A stretch of DNA of 64,000 bases from Fremontodendron californicum. Lineage: Eukaryota > Streptophyta > Magnoliopsida > Malvales > Malvaceae. The stretch spans positions 4,409,501 through 4,473,500 of the forward strand of contig JAULJL010000033.1 in the NCBI GenBank assembly GCA_030761205.1. Direction: 5' to 3'. The notes beneath the pieces are model-generated. The model made no database searches, was not told the DNA's origin, and worked only from the letters and a program-made list of their open reading frames with translations. Both the position numbers and the translations under genes were made by a program. Each line of letters begins with the position of its first letter. Within the stretch, counting starts at the first letter, position 1. Below are positions 12,123 through 24,485 of the stretch, in pieces.

Positions 12123-13073
12123 CTAATGACACTTTCCCAGTCCTCTATCAATCAGTGTCGTTGGATCCAACCACTTGGCATCGATAAGATTTTGCACTTT
12201 CTTTTTGAATGCCATACAGTCTTCAACGTTATGGCCAACAATTCCACAGTGATAATCACATCTTGCATTTGGATTATACCCCTTTGGATATGGTGGTAAT
12301 AGGGGTTTTAATGTGATACAGGCAACCATGTGATTTTGGATCAGTATAGGGAGAAGCTCTCGGTAGCTGATTGGAAGGGGATCAAAAGGCATTTGGGTCT
12401 TATCCTGAGGTCGTTTCTTAGTCACACTTGGCCTAGGAGTTGGGGCACTTGGTGGTGGAGCTAAGGTCCGAACCAGAGTGTTTACATGGAGATGTGGCGG
12501 AACAACATGGTAAGGGTATGGATTTGGACACGGGGCCTTTGGAGGTTGTACATAGCTCGAGGTTCATATCTCAGATGCTGGATAAGGTGATTGATGAGGG
12601 AAGCAATATGAACTGGGAGTTTATGGTGATGGAGTGGGATTCAGGAATCCCATAGTGGTCATCCCAATGGACGATTGGACCATAGTAGGGCGGGGATATT
12701 GGCTTGGACCTAGAACAGTTTGTAGGTATAGTACAGGATCCGAGGTTTCTATCCTTGGTATCAGGCTTTCAGGTTTAATCATTTTCACGATTTTGTCCAC
12801 AATTTCATCAGGATTGCAACCTTTGTGGCATTGACAAGTGCAGGATCCAGCAAGGATTGTATGTTATGGACCTAATGGTTTTGGTTGATCCGAAGACAAT
12901 ACAGAGCCCTGAGAAAGTTCCTCTTTACTCTTACCCATATCCTCAACCATTTTCAGCAATTTGGCAAGCTGTTCCTTCACTTTCCGGATTTCATGTCTAC
13001 ATTCCTCTTGATTGCGTTCCAAAGCACCCAATCGTTCCTCCGATTCCTTCCTCATATCTTGAACCCCTTTCAT
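12123..13073 (-). pseudogene. First gag-like frame of Ogre A: coiled coil, CxCHxxC motif, proline-rich region and zinc knuckle
   Basis: Minus strand, start at 13073. The N-terminus (MKGVQDMRKESEERLGALER) is charged and heptad-like. It is followed by a Cys-rich CTCQCHKGCNPDEI encoded near 12830-12800, a proline/tyrosine-rich middle (about 12700-12440), and a C-terminal frame 12425-12123 with PISYRELLPILIQNHMV, YNPNARCDYHCGIVGHNVEDC and VQNLIDAKWLDP. That C-terminus resembles the end of the Tat-type Gag, including the knuckle, but the Gag core (YDGTTDP, HCFQDS) is absent. Stops separate the pieces. The same protein is encoded at 52205-53160. It may be a shortened gag duplicate or the extra first ORF known from Ogre elements; I cannot decide which. 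Confidence 0.75.
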
Positions 13074-14639
13074 GCAAATGAAAATGTCATGAGATTAAGA
13101 ATACAATTGTGAATGTACATGCTCTATTCCTATGTGCATGAATATACTGATGACTAATGCATGAACATATATAGAGAAATTATGATGATTATGTATGCTA
13201 TAGATGCAATCTAATGCCAACATGATGCATTAAAAAATGAATAAATTGATGCACATGTATATACAAATGATGACTATGCCTGTCATAAACGTATTTTACA
13301 ATGAATGACTATGCATGCTATGATGTCAAAGATACATGCTAAGACTAAATGAATTAATACAAAGGTAGGTACAAAGAATGACCATGTATATCACAAATGT
13401 ATTTTATAATGAATAACCATGCAAGTTAGGATTGTGACATGATGTCAAAATGATACAAATAAATTAACCAATGATTACATGAAATTGATGGGACTAAATC
13501 TTGATTATTCAAAAATCTCATTATACAAGATTTACCTCCAAATTTATGATTTTTTGAAACATGTTTTTTTCTATGAAAAACCAATCATATTATTTTCAAA
13601 AGAATTTCAGGGTAGTGGATCTTACTATGGTACAATATGCAAATGTTCATGTGACACTACCTATTTTATGGAATCATCAAATGAAATTATTACCACCATC
13701 CGTTTATTGCAAAAAAAGAGATCAACAATACAACCATAAATGTACATGCTCTATTCACACGCATGAAATGTGCAAAAATGCAAAAATGCTTGAAAAATGA
13801 TTTTTATTTTTTATCAAACAGTTAATGAACATTTGCCCCAACAATATCTACTTATATAGGTATCATAGTGCCTTTGGGACGGATTATCACATTTATTACG
13901 GGCGATATACGTACATTGTTGCCCGATCTACAACACTTATTCAGAATGTAAAATAGGTAACAAAAGGTTTAGAAATGTCCCTCCATGTGTTCCTATCTTT
14001 GGTATATCTAACGAAAATCCGATATGGCTTCGCCTAGGTTCACTATATGAAAGTTAATCGGTTCTAAAGGCCCCGAATTGCTCCTCACTGTCGCCGGTGA
14101 AGGCTAGTGAGGCACCCCGATAAAAGCGGGTTTAATTCGTTAGAGACTATTTCCCTAGCCCATGCGGATTGTTAATCACGAAGGCTTAGGTAATTTAGTA
14201 CTCCGAAAGTGTTTCACTAGCCCATGCGGATTGTTAATCATGAAGGCTTAGTTACTTTGCTCCCACCTAAAAGGACGAAACCCGGGTATAGGGCTCATGA
14301 TATGCAAATGCACGTGTGGTGTGTGTGGAAGAACAACAAACCTTTCGCCACCTATTCTACAAACCTTATTCTAAATGCCCTAGCAATTTATAAAAAAAAA
14401 AATCCAAGAATAGTGTAACGCATTAACCAACAAGCGATTATAATATACAACCTTAAATAACTAGAGAACAATAATAAAATGCAGGCACATGAGAATGAAC
14501 ATATTTTAAAAACATTTTATTATTTTCAAAATTCTCCTTATTAAAAAAAATGCGGGAATTAAAATTAAATACCAATTAAACCAACCAAAATCGAGACTTT
14601 GATAACACACGACTAATTCTAGGCCTGACTCTCTAATAT
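13074..14639 (-). other. Ogre A 5' untranslated region between primer site and first gag-like frame
   Basis: About 1.5 kb without a supported gene. It matches 50806-52204 of element C, for instance in the stretch on GCCCATGCGGATTGTTAATC, which occurs twice as a direct repeat (starting near 14158 and 14219). AT-rich with many ATG/CAT words toward the gag side. Confidence 0.65.
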
Positions 14640-14657
14640 TCCCCAGCGGAGTCGCCA
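14640..14657 (-). other. Primer binding site of Ogre A (tRNA-Arg)
   Basis: On the minus strand TGGCGACTCCGCTGGGGA lies three bases after the LTR end. It is complementary over 18 bases to the 3' end of plant tRNA-Arg(ACG) including CCA, as I remember that tRNA. A tRNA-Arg primer is reported for Ogre elements. Confidence 0.8.
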
Positions 14658-15369
14658 AGCTATCGCAACCTAAAAAATAACGAGTCTCATCGCAAGACTT
14701 TATTATTTGTTAAGCGTGACATTAAAAAAACCGAGGAAAAGTCGACTTAATTCCTCTAGAAAAATGAAGGTTTTGAAAATGACCTTGAAAAAGACATGGA
14801 GTCACCATCAATCTTTTTTAGCTAGGTGTGATCGGCCACCTATTAAAACCGGTTTTATAAAATATTTTAAAAATTAATTAAAACATTTTAAAAACCAATT
14901 TCAAGTATGCGTTTTAAACCAGAGGAATCAAAGAAGCGGGTTCGGGAGTCGGTTACGTGCGGGGAAGGATTAGCACCCCCACAACGCACGTATAATTCGG
15001 TACCTTATTAATCGTGTGTTATCTCAAGTCTCGGTAATAAATCGATTTTAAATTTAGTATTTCAAGTTAATTCCCAATTTAAAGAAAAATAATTCCATTT
15101 TTAATTGAAAATGATCCGAAATTTATAAATTCAAAATTTTCTTATATTCCCCAACAAACGTGGCAAAATATAGAAATTTTTATTAGTTTTGAAAAACTTT
15201 CCGAATCATTCTCTTTTTAAAGAAGATATTCCGTTATTAATGATAATTGATGATATCCTCCCCAGCAAACCCGGCAGAGAACTCATGAATTATTTTAATT
15301 CGGGAATATCTTTATTTTATTGAAAATCATTATCTTTTTTTGAAAACATTTAAAAGAAATGAATATGTA

Positions 15370-15800
15370 TATGCATGACATAAATAAAATGACATAGCAA
15401 AATCTAAATAATATAATGCAACCTAAATGACATGACATGATTTGAATGCCTTAGCATATTCTAAATGAAATAAAATATCCTAAGTTATATGATATATTCT
15501 AAATGAAATTAAATGACCTATGTAACATAATACATTCTATATGAAATGTAATATCCTAAGTCATATGATATATTCTAAATGAAATAAAATATTCTAGATG
15601 ACATAATATATCCTAAATGAAATGAAATGACCTAGGTAATATAATATATTCTACATGAAATGCAATATCCTAAGTCATATGATATAATCTAAATGAAATA
15701 ATATATTCTAGATGACATAATATATTCTAAATGGAATGAAATGATTTAAATGACATGGAATAAAATAATGCTATCATATAATATGCATGAACATAGTATA
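15370..15800 (-). repeat. Tandem repeat block in the Ogre A LTR
   Basis: Units combine ATTCTAAATGAAAT, ATATCCTAAGTCATATGATA and AATGACCTA(G/T)GTAA, repeating about every 60-110 bp with drift. The equivalent place in element B is the CATG minisatellite and in element C a shorter TATGTCATTTAG block, so this site expands repeatedly with different units. Confidence 0.7.
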
Positions 15801-16739
15801 TGCTAAATAAAAATAACTAAATAAAAGCATAGGATATCATGAAATATTCAAAACCACATAATAAACCATATAACATCAAAAGATATAAATCAAAATAATA
15901 ACAATATCATATATATTATTATAGCAAGAATTACATATTATATAAAATGCATGAATATAAAAAATGCAATGCATGAAATGTATTTTTTCCTTTAATTAAG
16001 GAAATCCGTATATCTAAAAAGATATCCGGCTACCTTAGGAAAATATGTCAAATTAAATATTCTAAAACCAAAATACTTTGTGATTGTTTGAAAACAATTT
16101 TGAAAAGCTTGAATTAAAAAATAAAAACTGGGCTAATTTTTTTTTTTAAATGGCTCTAATTTCCTAAGTTTAAAAATCCGGACTTGACTACCCTCAACCC
16201 GAGACTTGAAAAACAATTTTTAGAGTTTAAAAAGGCTTAGGAACTACCCTAAGTCAGTAGCTAACCCTCCTAATCAGCCCACTCTAAGTAACTTAACCAA
16301 AACAGAAGAATGATTTTTCTTTAAATTCAATTCTGATTTCTGTCCAGTTTTAAGTCACGATTTTTTACCCTATTTTTAAAAATTCAAAAAATTCTGAAAC
16401 AAATAGTGGAGACTCATGACATGTAAAACTACACGGGAAAAAATCGGTTTAATTTTCTGATTAAAGATGAATTCCCAAAAAAATCGGAAATGTACGAGTA
16501 CTGGGTGAAAAAAACTATTTTGTCAAAACACATTTTTGCCTTTGATAAAATCATTTAAAAATCAAAGTAAAAATATTTGAAACTCATAAAATAGCTAACA
16601 AACAGTAGCTAGGACTTTTTGAAAGTTAGATAAAAATTGGCTAGGTAAAACAAATCACAAAGGTAGAATAATCAATTTGACAAACTTTTATTTTCCACAA
16701 GTGTGCTCAAGAGAGCATGACATTAAACCATTAATTGGC

Positions 16740-17480
16740 TCAAGTCATTATTCAAGTGGCATGAACATGAAATGCATGAAAAATTACAGCAAACATAATG
16801 TATGAAATGAATGGATTTAAACCTAAATGTCATGAAAAAATGCATGGTATTCATAAAGTGACCTAGACCTAAATGAACTTGCATGGCATTTAATGCAACC
16901 TAGACCTAAAATGCATGAACATGCATGGCAAATAAACCAACTTAATAACTAAAATATGCATGGCATTTTCACAAAAACAAAGCATGCTTAAACCAAAAAC
17001 TCAAACAAATATCATGCAATGCTAACCTATCAACTAACATTGCAAGAATGCATATAAAATGCAAAAATTCAAGGAGTGGTGGAATGGAATAATGTAACTA
17101 GCAAACATGGCATTTTCACAAACACTTGGTATACTAGCATGCAAAACTAAATCAAATGTCATGCAAATGCAAAAACCTACCAACTAACATGGCAAAAATG
17201 CAACACACAATACAAAACACATGGAGTAGCTAAATGGCCTCAAGCTCCAACAAGCATGGAATTTTCACAAACGCTTGGTATACTAACATGCTCAGCTAAA
17301 ATATAACACTCAAATCATGCAAAAACCACACAAGCATTTTCACAAACACTTAATATACTAAATCTAAAACATGCTCAACTAAGATATAAAACTCAAATCA
17401 TGCAAAAACCACACAAGCATTTTCACAAACACTTGATATACTAAATCTAAAACATACTCAAATTTAAACATCATGAAAAC
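16740..17480 (-). repeat. Interspersed short repeats in the Ogre A LTR
   Basis: CATGCATGGCATTT and CATTTTCACAAACACTTG occur several times each, alternating with AACCTAGACCTAAA. The same block appears at 48560-48880 (element C, opposite strand) and 59060-59560 (element D). Confidence 0.65.
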
Positions 17481-18549
17481 AGAAAATTAAAAAAAGAACA
17501 TGATATTTAAATCATAAATGACAACAACAAGCAACCAAATTAAAATATAACTCAAGTATATGAAGTAACATAACATTTAAAACACCAAGATCAAAGAAAA
17601 TAACATAAACAATATGATAAAATAAACCAAAACAGCAACTTAAATAAATAATGTAGGCCATTCGACCATGGTGAGTATGTTGTAAAACAAATTGTAAAAA
17701 ATATATTTAAGAAAGAGATAAAGGAAGAACTTAAGAAGAACAACAAAAAAAAACATTTTTTAAAAACGGAAACTCACCAAATAATAATCAAAATAGCAAA
17801 AACAAGAATGGAAAATCAAGAGAGTGCAAGAGTTGGTGCTCAAGAGCAACCTCAAGAAGCTATATTTCAAGCTTTATCTCTTCAAACTTTCCTTTCTTTT
17901 CTAAACTTTTCTTTTTTTCTTTCAACCAAGGAGAGAGAAAACCAAGTAAAAACCAAAAGAACTCAGCAAAATGAATATGAAAATTGCAAATTCTCACCCC
18001 CCATAGAGCTGGCCGAATGCCCCCTATATTCCTCAAGGATGTTGTCATTTTTTTTTTGTAACAAATTTTCCATCAAATGGCTAATAATTCAAGGTGAAAA
18101 AATCATGAAATTACCACCTTTAGATTAGCATATCAGCTGTCTCAAATTACAGTTGTCAAGAATAATGTTGACATCTCTCTTGGCCTATGTGGCTTAATCA
18201 CCATGGCTTGATCAAAGAGAATCTCTAACCAACTCTTGATTTTTAGCCATTTGATTGAAAAAATCAGAAGCTTCCTCCTTCCTTTGGGCCTGGGCAGGCC
18301 AGCACTTCTCTTTTCCAGCCCAAGTCTGATTCTTTGAAACGCCCAACGAAGCCCTTTTCGGTTGCTTGGGTGAAATGACCGTTTTGCCCCCCGGATGCAA
18401 ATAAATATCAAACGGACTCCAAATTCAATTTCTCATTTTTTAAATACTTCCAAAATAATAAAATATTGAGTTCTGGAAGGTTTCAAAATTATCCGAGTCT
18501 GTTTGCTATTTATTTAGATTTTTTTTCCAAAAATGCCCTTTTATGCCCC

Positions 18550-19150
18550 TACATTTTACCATTTTTTAAACGAGCTCCAAATCAATATTATTCTTCACCA
18601 ATATCTTCCAAATAATTTAAAAGTGTGATCTGGAAGTTCTCATAATTTTTGGAGCTCATTTGGTATTTTTTCAGAATTTATCGGCTTGAATTACTGCATA
18701 GGAGGCTCGGGAATTGGCCACTTTGCAAACGAACTCCGAATCAAGATTTTATTTCACCAATCTCTTCCAAATAATTTAAAAATGATATTTGCAAAATTTT
18801 AGAATTTTTGGAGTCCATTTGCTATTTTTCCGGGATTTATCTTCTTAAATTATTGCATAGGAGGCCCGGGATTTGGCCATTTTGCAAACGAAATCCGAAT
18901 CAAGATTTTATTTCACCAATATCTTCCAAATAATTTAAAAATGAGATTTGCAAAATTTCAAAATATTTGGAGCTCATTTGCTATTTTTTCGGGATTTTTC
19001 TTTTTGAAATACTACATAAGAAGCTCGGGATTTGGCCATTTTGCAAACGAACTCCGAATCAAGATTTTTTTTCGCCAACCTCTTTCAAATGATTTAATAA
19101 TGAGATTGAAAATTTTTCAGAATTTTCGGAGTCCATTTGCTATTTTTCCC
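18550..19150 (-). repeat. 159-bp subrepeats in the Ogre A 5' LTR
   Basis: Same units as at 4085-4700, marked by TTTTGCAAACGAA(C/A)TCCGAATC. Non-coding; the 131-codon plus-strand frame starting at 18941 is an accident of the repeats. Confidence 0.8.
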
Positions 19151-19844
19151 AAATTTTCCAATTTTGCCCTTTCGCCTCCGAAACCCGGTTTTGCTCAAAA
19201 CAAGTCCAATTTTCAGATTTTCTTCAAGCTCGGCCTTGGGCTATCCCTTTTTAATCATTCCTCTTCCATTGGGGCTTTGGTCTTACCAAGTCGGGCCATT
19301 TCCGTGATTCTTCCCGATTTCACCGAAATCCATTAAATATCCTAATTCTCGATTTTCTCCCAGATTGACTTTTCTTTCAGTTTTTTCTTGCAAGTGGCTT
19401 CTTAATTACCCATAGTCAGTGCTTGTATTTCATTTGGAATCTTCAATTTTGACCAATTTGATCGTTTAAGCACTTTTCCCCAAATTTCTTGGATTAGGGT
19501 TTTCTTTCTACTGAATCTCCAAATCCCAACTTCCGAACTCCATATCTTTCAATGTAGACCTCGGATTATCAAAATTCTTTAGCCATTTTTCAATTGAACT
19601 TAAAATCTTGATTTTGAAAGTGGGTTGACTTTTTTAGTAGTTGACTTTTTGGGGTTGACTTTTTTAGGGTTGACTTTTTTTTCGGGGTTGACTTTTTTCA
19701 AGTTTGACTTTTTGTTCGCGCCCTCTTTAACTAAGTCTCGGAGTATCACCTGCAAGATGAAAAAAGTCTTTTTACACTCGTAAACATCAATTTAGGAAGA
19801 AAACATACCTGTTTTAGTGGTCCGGACAAAATTAGGTGTCTACA

Positions 19845-19867
19845 TATATATATATATATATATATAT
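19845..19867. repeat. (TA)n microsatellite at the insertion site of Ogre A
   Basis: Pure TA repeat immediately after the LTR end. The 5-bp target site would be TATAT, but the other flank is outside the window. Confidence 0.85.
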
Positions 19868-20444
19868 CTCTTGATGGTTGTGTGATTTATATTGTTTATT
19901 TCTCTTTAAAATAATGATTTTGAGCTTGATGATCTTGGTTTTTACCAAGTGATGGCTATAGTCGGATTAACATCCAAAGGGCTAGTCTTGAGCCAATATT
20001 TTTGCTTGCTGCAAAATCATGTTTTCAACTCATTTTTAGCATGGTTTTGGTTAGGATCAGCCAATGATCCATAGCCAAAACCTATTTTTCAAACTAGTTG
20101 GAAAAAACAATGTTTTGCAAGTTGGATATGCTGATTTCGGACAATATTATCACTATGCATTTTTTGTCAAACTAAAAAACTATTTCTACCACTTTTAGTT
20201 CATCATTTTCTGAACGTAAATTGATTTTTCCAAATGTTTTTGAATTTTTATAAAGGTTTAAAAAATAGTCTTGTAAAACCAGTTTTTTTTTTGGAGTCAA
20301 AATAAGTTTTAAAGCTATCAAAGGTCTCATTTTTTTTCCACCAAGAGGGAGGGGCTGGACGAAACTTGTGCTACTGTTTTGAGATGGTTTCCATGTTATT
20401 TCAAAGGTAAAAAATTGGTTTTAAGAAAATCGGGTCATGGGTAG
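19868..20444 (+). mobile_element. Remnant of an older plus-strand Ogre LTR
   Basis: The order of words here (GATCAGCCAATGATCCATAGCC, cut to its diverged core, then a Phe/Lys-poor AT stretch and ATAAAGGTTTAAAAAATAG) resembles 42940-43500 in element B and 48900-49330 in element C. It is cut on the left by element A and on the right by the copia LTR. Similarity is diverged, so the call is moderate. Confidence 0.55.
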
Positions 20445-21251
20445 TGTTGGAATATGCCCTAGAGCCAATCAGATTGGATAGGGGGTATACAGTCAATAAA
20501 GCAAATCCTTCATTATGAAGATAGTGATACTAGGTTTTCCTGCATGTTAGTACGACAATAAGAAGTTCTTAAGTACTAATCGGATGAAGCCCACGAAACA
20601 TAATGGTCTTGCAAAAGAATTATAAAGAGTTATAATCATGACTTCCTTATGCATCAAAGCTTGTTCATCAAACTGTTCCTGGTCATCGTATTTCCAAGAC
20701 GGGGCATTGGCAATGCTCAAAGGCTGGTATATGTTAAGCCTTCTTACTTATGAAGTAAGCAACCGATCTCATATAGGTTGAATTATGGGATACTTGGGAT
20801 AACATATAGGTGCTTCTCTGTTGAACAAGTTCACTGAACATGGCCCGCTATGAGAACTTCATTTGGTAATATCACTCTAGTGTCTATGATATTGTTCTCT
20901 AGTACCAGTCGTGTAAATTAGTCTTCAGACTTGTGATACCAGGTTATCATGTATGGAGAATGTCATTCTTAGATTCCATCACCAACGGGTCCCAAAAAGG
21001 GATGCTTATGGTAGGGTGTTATTGGGTATGACATGAACCATACGAAAATGAATGAGTGATCCAGAGAGGATTCACCACTCCCGGTGATAATGGAACATAT
21101 CTCGTTTGTTCTTGACTACGATTAACTTGATTAAGTCTTTGCACAAAGCATGATGAATTTGGAAGAAAACTGTTTCTCTAAATTTATAAGGTTAATCATA
21201 AGTTGTGAAGAACTAATATGGATTGATCATGAGTAGACACTACACCATACT
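20445..21251 (+). mobile_element. 5' LTR of copia copy 1, left part
   Basis: Begins TGTTGGAATATGCCCTAGAG, a wording common in plant copia LTR starts, and matches 35319-36125 of copia copy 2. It breaks off at 21251, where the Athila element entered, and resumes at 31202. Confidence 0.85.
21247..21251 (+). repeat. Target site duplication ATACT, left copy
   Basis: ATACT directly before the Athila LTR, repeated at 31197-31201 directly after it. A perfect 5-bp duplication as made by Ty3/gypsy integrase. Confidence 0.9.
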
Positions 21252-22755
21252 TGATAACTCGTATAATTATATAGTTCTTAGTTATGTTTTATTATTGTTT
21301 TGTGTCAAATACGAGTTATTATTGCTTAGTCTAATTGTGTTTATGATATTTTATATTTTTATGTAATTTGGTGTTTTTCACGAGTTTCTTTGAGTGATTT
21401 CAGATTACTAGGTTAAATCAACAATTAAGGGCAAATCCAGTTCAGTTCCAATTCCGAAACCTTTTTCCATATCCGCTATATCTGGAGTTTCACTGAAGCA
21501 ATAAGGCTGACTTATTTACAGTGCAAAGTTAAGAGGCATATCTATCTTTTTCATGTTTTACACTTCTTGAAACGGAGTCGTTTTCCCTAGCGAAATCGAC
21601 CATCAAGTTGGCTGATGTGCAATGATGTCTGTGCTGACCTGTTTTGGTATTTTGACCATATCTTCCGATCCACATGAGGAAATGATCTGATTCCAACGGC
21701 TATGGATCCGTAACTGATAGGGGTATATTTTTCTAGAAGACCATTTGATCAGATCGAGCCTCCAACATTGACAAAATCGATCATCAAGCTGGCTGATCAG
21801 AATTGTCATACAATATGACGAAAATTGTTAGAAAAATGCACGCACCTATTATACCTACCTTTGAAATTTATAAAGCTTGTCTCTTGTCATTTAGCTCTCC
21901 AAAATGTGTATAAATAGAGGGCCTTGGATGAGCATCATTGTAGATTGGTAGGATATTAGCCATTGTAATAAAATTCTCTAAGTTTTCTTTTTCTTTCCTT
22001 TCTCTAGTTTTCTTTTTCTTTATTTACTTATGCTTCTTACATTTCTTTTCATTTTATTCATATCTAGTATGTGTTGCTAATCATATTGTTGAGGTGATGA
22101 GGTGAAGCTCTTGGTAAATGCTAAGGTTAGTCTCTTAAACATGAGCTAAAATGAATCATCATTTATAAACACTAGTATAGATAATATTTTCTTTTGGTTT
22201 AAAATCATACTTACAAAGTAGGGATCTTGATTCATTATTGACAAGGAAAATGGCACAGTAAATGCTTGGTTTCATAACCTTGATTTGTTGTAGACATATA
22301 CCTTGGCATAAGGAATGCTTGGACTCTTTTTATGAGTTTTGAGGACACCAAATGAACATAATATCATATGCTATGGACGTTGGACAATTTGGACTGAATT
22401 GCTAAACCTTCCGATTGGAACCTCCTTTATGTGTGGATTTCAATTGTGTAATAAAACAAGATTAATCTTAGCATAACACCAAGAGTGGATTCTCTAACCT
22501 CAACATCTTTTCTTATTGTTTTTTATATCTTGTTTAATTTCTTTTATGTTATTTTGTTTATTTTGTTCTCTAATATCTTGTTTATCTTATTTTGTTGTTG
22601 ATTCCCTAATATCTTGTTTACTTTCTTTGTCTTATATATTTATAAACTTATACTTACTAATACGCTTCCCTGTGGTTCGATCTCGGACACCCGAGAATTT
22701 ATTACTTGAACATAACCTGCACTTGGGTTTACAACTCTTAATTGAGTCTCCATCA
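21252..22755 (+). mobile_element. Athila 5' LTR (1504 bp)
   Basis: Begins TGATAACTCGTATAATTATA and ends GAGTCTCCATCA. It aligns end to end without visible length change with 29693-31196. The minus-strand frame 21809-21603 recurs in the other LTR and has no recognisable domain, so it is left out. Confidence 0.93.
21909..21917 (+). promoter_or_regulatory. Athila LTR TATA box
   Basis: TATAAATAG, 657 bp into the LTR, at the same offset in the 3' LTR (30350). It is the best candidate for the element promoter, with transcription starting some 30 bp downstream. Confidence 0.6.
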
Positions 22756-22761
22756 AGTTCT

Positions 22762-22779
22762 TGGCGCCGTTGCCGGGGA
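22762..22779 (+). other. Athila primer binding site (tRNA-Asp)
   Basis: TGGCGCCGTTGCCGGGGA, six bases after the LTR end, is complementary to the 3' end of plant tRNA-Asp(GTC) including CCA, as I recall that tRNA. This primer is usual for Athila elements. Confidence 0.85.
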
Positions 22780-23033
22780 GGCAATACTAAGTATATAAGT
22801 TTATAAGTATATTTATTTTTATTTTTATTGGCTGGTTATACCGTCTAATTTTCTATATATTTATATTTATATTGTATATTAACTTTGTTTTATTTTTATT
22901 GGCTGGTTATACCGCCTAATCTGTATATTAACTTTGTTTTATGCTTGTTTGGCGACGTGATTTTAGATCTCGTCGTTTAGTTAGATTTTATTGTGAAACT
23001 TTTTCAGGTAATCTTTCTAATACAACTCCTACC

Positions 23034-24482
23034 ATGGCTGACAATGAAAGTGTTCATGCTGAAGATGAGAACAGACAAGTACGCACCATGCGTGACTACT
23101 TGCAACCAACTCGAAGCTCATCACCCTCTTGTTTTATTTTTCCTCTCAATGCAAACAACTTTCGTTTTAAACCAGGTATGATAGCTTTGCTTCCAAATTT
23201 CCATGGGTTAGAATCGGAAAGTGCTTACTCGTTTCTAAAAGACTTCGAGGATGTATGTGTCACCTTTAATGACCAACAATGTACAAATGAAATTGTCAAG
23301 CTAAAATTATTTCCTTTTTCTTTAAAAGATAAAGCAAAAATTTGGCTTCATAATTTAAAACCAAGGTCAATTGGCACATGGCAAGAATTACAAACTGAAA
23401 AATGGCATCTTACTAGTTAAGACAGATTCAAAATTTCAATCAAAATCAAAATGAAGCATTTTTTCAGTGCTGGGAGCGTTTTAAAGATTTGTTAAGTTCT
23501 TGTCTACATCATGGTTTTGAAAAATGGCATCTTACTAGTTTCTTTTATGAAAGTTTAACTCCCGAAACTAAACAATTTGTTGAAACAATGTGTAACGGTG
23601 AGTTTCTAGAAAAAAGAACCTGAAGAAGCCTTTGACTACCTAGACCATTTGGCAGATAACTCTCAAGCCTAGCACACAGATAATTCCTCTGAAAGTTCCA
23701 CTAGATCTAATCTTGTTTCTAACAGAGGTAAATATCATTTTAGTCAAGAAGATGAGATAAAAGCTAAAGTAGCTAATTTGGCTAGAAAGATTGAAGCCAT
23801 GGAACTTAGAGAAGTAAAAGAAGTCAAAACGGTTAAAAATGAAGAAAGTTGTGGAATTTGTGAAATCATGGGACACCCCACTTCTGAATGTCCAAACATT
23901 CCCATTCTTAAAGAAGCGTTGCATGATCAAGTAAATTCCATAAACACATTTAAAAAGCCTTTTCCTTCTCCTTACTCTGAAACGTATAACCCTGAATGGA
24001 GAAATCATCCCAACTTCAGTTGGCGGAATAATAATCATGTTCAGGTACCACAATCTCAAAAGCCGGGCAACACTTTTTCCTATCAACCTTCACGTGTACA
24101 AACCTTGGAAGAGATATTGCAAGCATTCATGCAAACACAAGCAAATGTGAATAACCAAACTTCACAGGACATCAATGAGATCAAAAACACCTTGTCCACA
24201 TTGACAGCTTCATTACGCACTCAAGAAAAAGGTAAGTTTCCTGCTCAACCTCAGCCTAACCCTTCTACTCAATGTTTTGTTTCTTGCTCCAATGAAACTC
24301 AACAGGAAAATGCCAGTTCTATCACAACTCTTCGAAGTGGAAAGGCAATTGACAAAAACATTCCATCAAAAGACCAAGATCCTCCTTCCCCTCCGAAAAG
24401 TAATGGTAAGGATGATGGTAAGTCTGAACTTCTTGAAAATTTGGACAAAGAAAAAGGTATGCATCCTGCTCATTTTCCTTAA
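23034..24482 (+). pseudogene. Athila Gag, broken by stops and frameshifts
   Basis: Gag builds the particle. The start chosen is ATG 23034 (MADNESVHAEDENRQ), because the 31 codons before it look like leader; the frame is open from 22941. The core has TMRDYLQPTR, KPGMIALLPNFHGL, SAYSFLKDFEDVC, KLFPFSLKDKAKIWL and SIGTWQELQ, then ends early at TAA 23418-23420. Recognisable Gag continues (NQNEAFFQCWERFKDL, about 23440-23500), is broken by an extra A in the A6 run near 23612 and by a TAG at 23669-23671, then runs open at 23778-24482 with a zinc knuckle (CGICEIMGHPTSEC). A TAA at 24480-24482 separates it from the next frame. A 23-bp duplication at 23396/23518 caused the first break. Confidence 0.88.
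23396..23418 (+). repeat. 23-bp duplicated patch in gag (partner at 23518-23540)
   Basis: A stretch beginning TGAAAAATGGCATCTTACTA occurs at 23396-23418 and again at 23518-23540. At the second place it fits Gag; at the first it replaces the expected codons and brings in the stop. This looks like template switching during reverse transcription. Confidence 0.7.
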
Positions 24483-24485
24483 AGG

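Larger units (their letters stand above)
14661..19844 (-). mobile_element. 5' LTR of Ogre-type element A (5184 bp, minus strand)
   Basis: It starts on the minus strand at 19844 with TGTAGACACCTAATTTTGTC and ends at 14661 just before the primer site; the end reads GCGATA instead of the GCGACA seen in other copies. LTRs near 5 kb are typical of Ogre/Tat elements. Inside, going rightward on the plus strand: a block of diverged short repeats (15370-15800), repeats on CATGCATGGCATTTTCACAA (16740-17480), 159-bp subrepeats (about 18550-19150) and a run of GGGTTGACTTTTT words near 19620-19710. No gene is supported; short open frames such as 17808-18128 lack any domain. Confidence 0.88.

Noticed and set aside
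14640..14657. Possible tRNA-Arg gene on the plus strand
   Set aside because: Only the last 18 bases of the tRNA are matched, with CCA included, next to an LTR end; it is a primer binding site.
21603..21809. Minus-strand frame of 68 codons in both Athila LTRs
   Set aside because: Its presence in both LTRs only reflects LTR identity; no domain, opposite to element transcription.
22993..23181. Second-frame ORF overlapping Athila gag
   Set aside because: Shadow of gag; gag wording is clear in the other frame.
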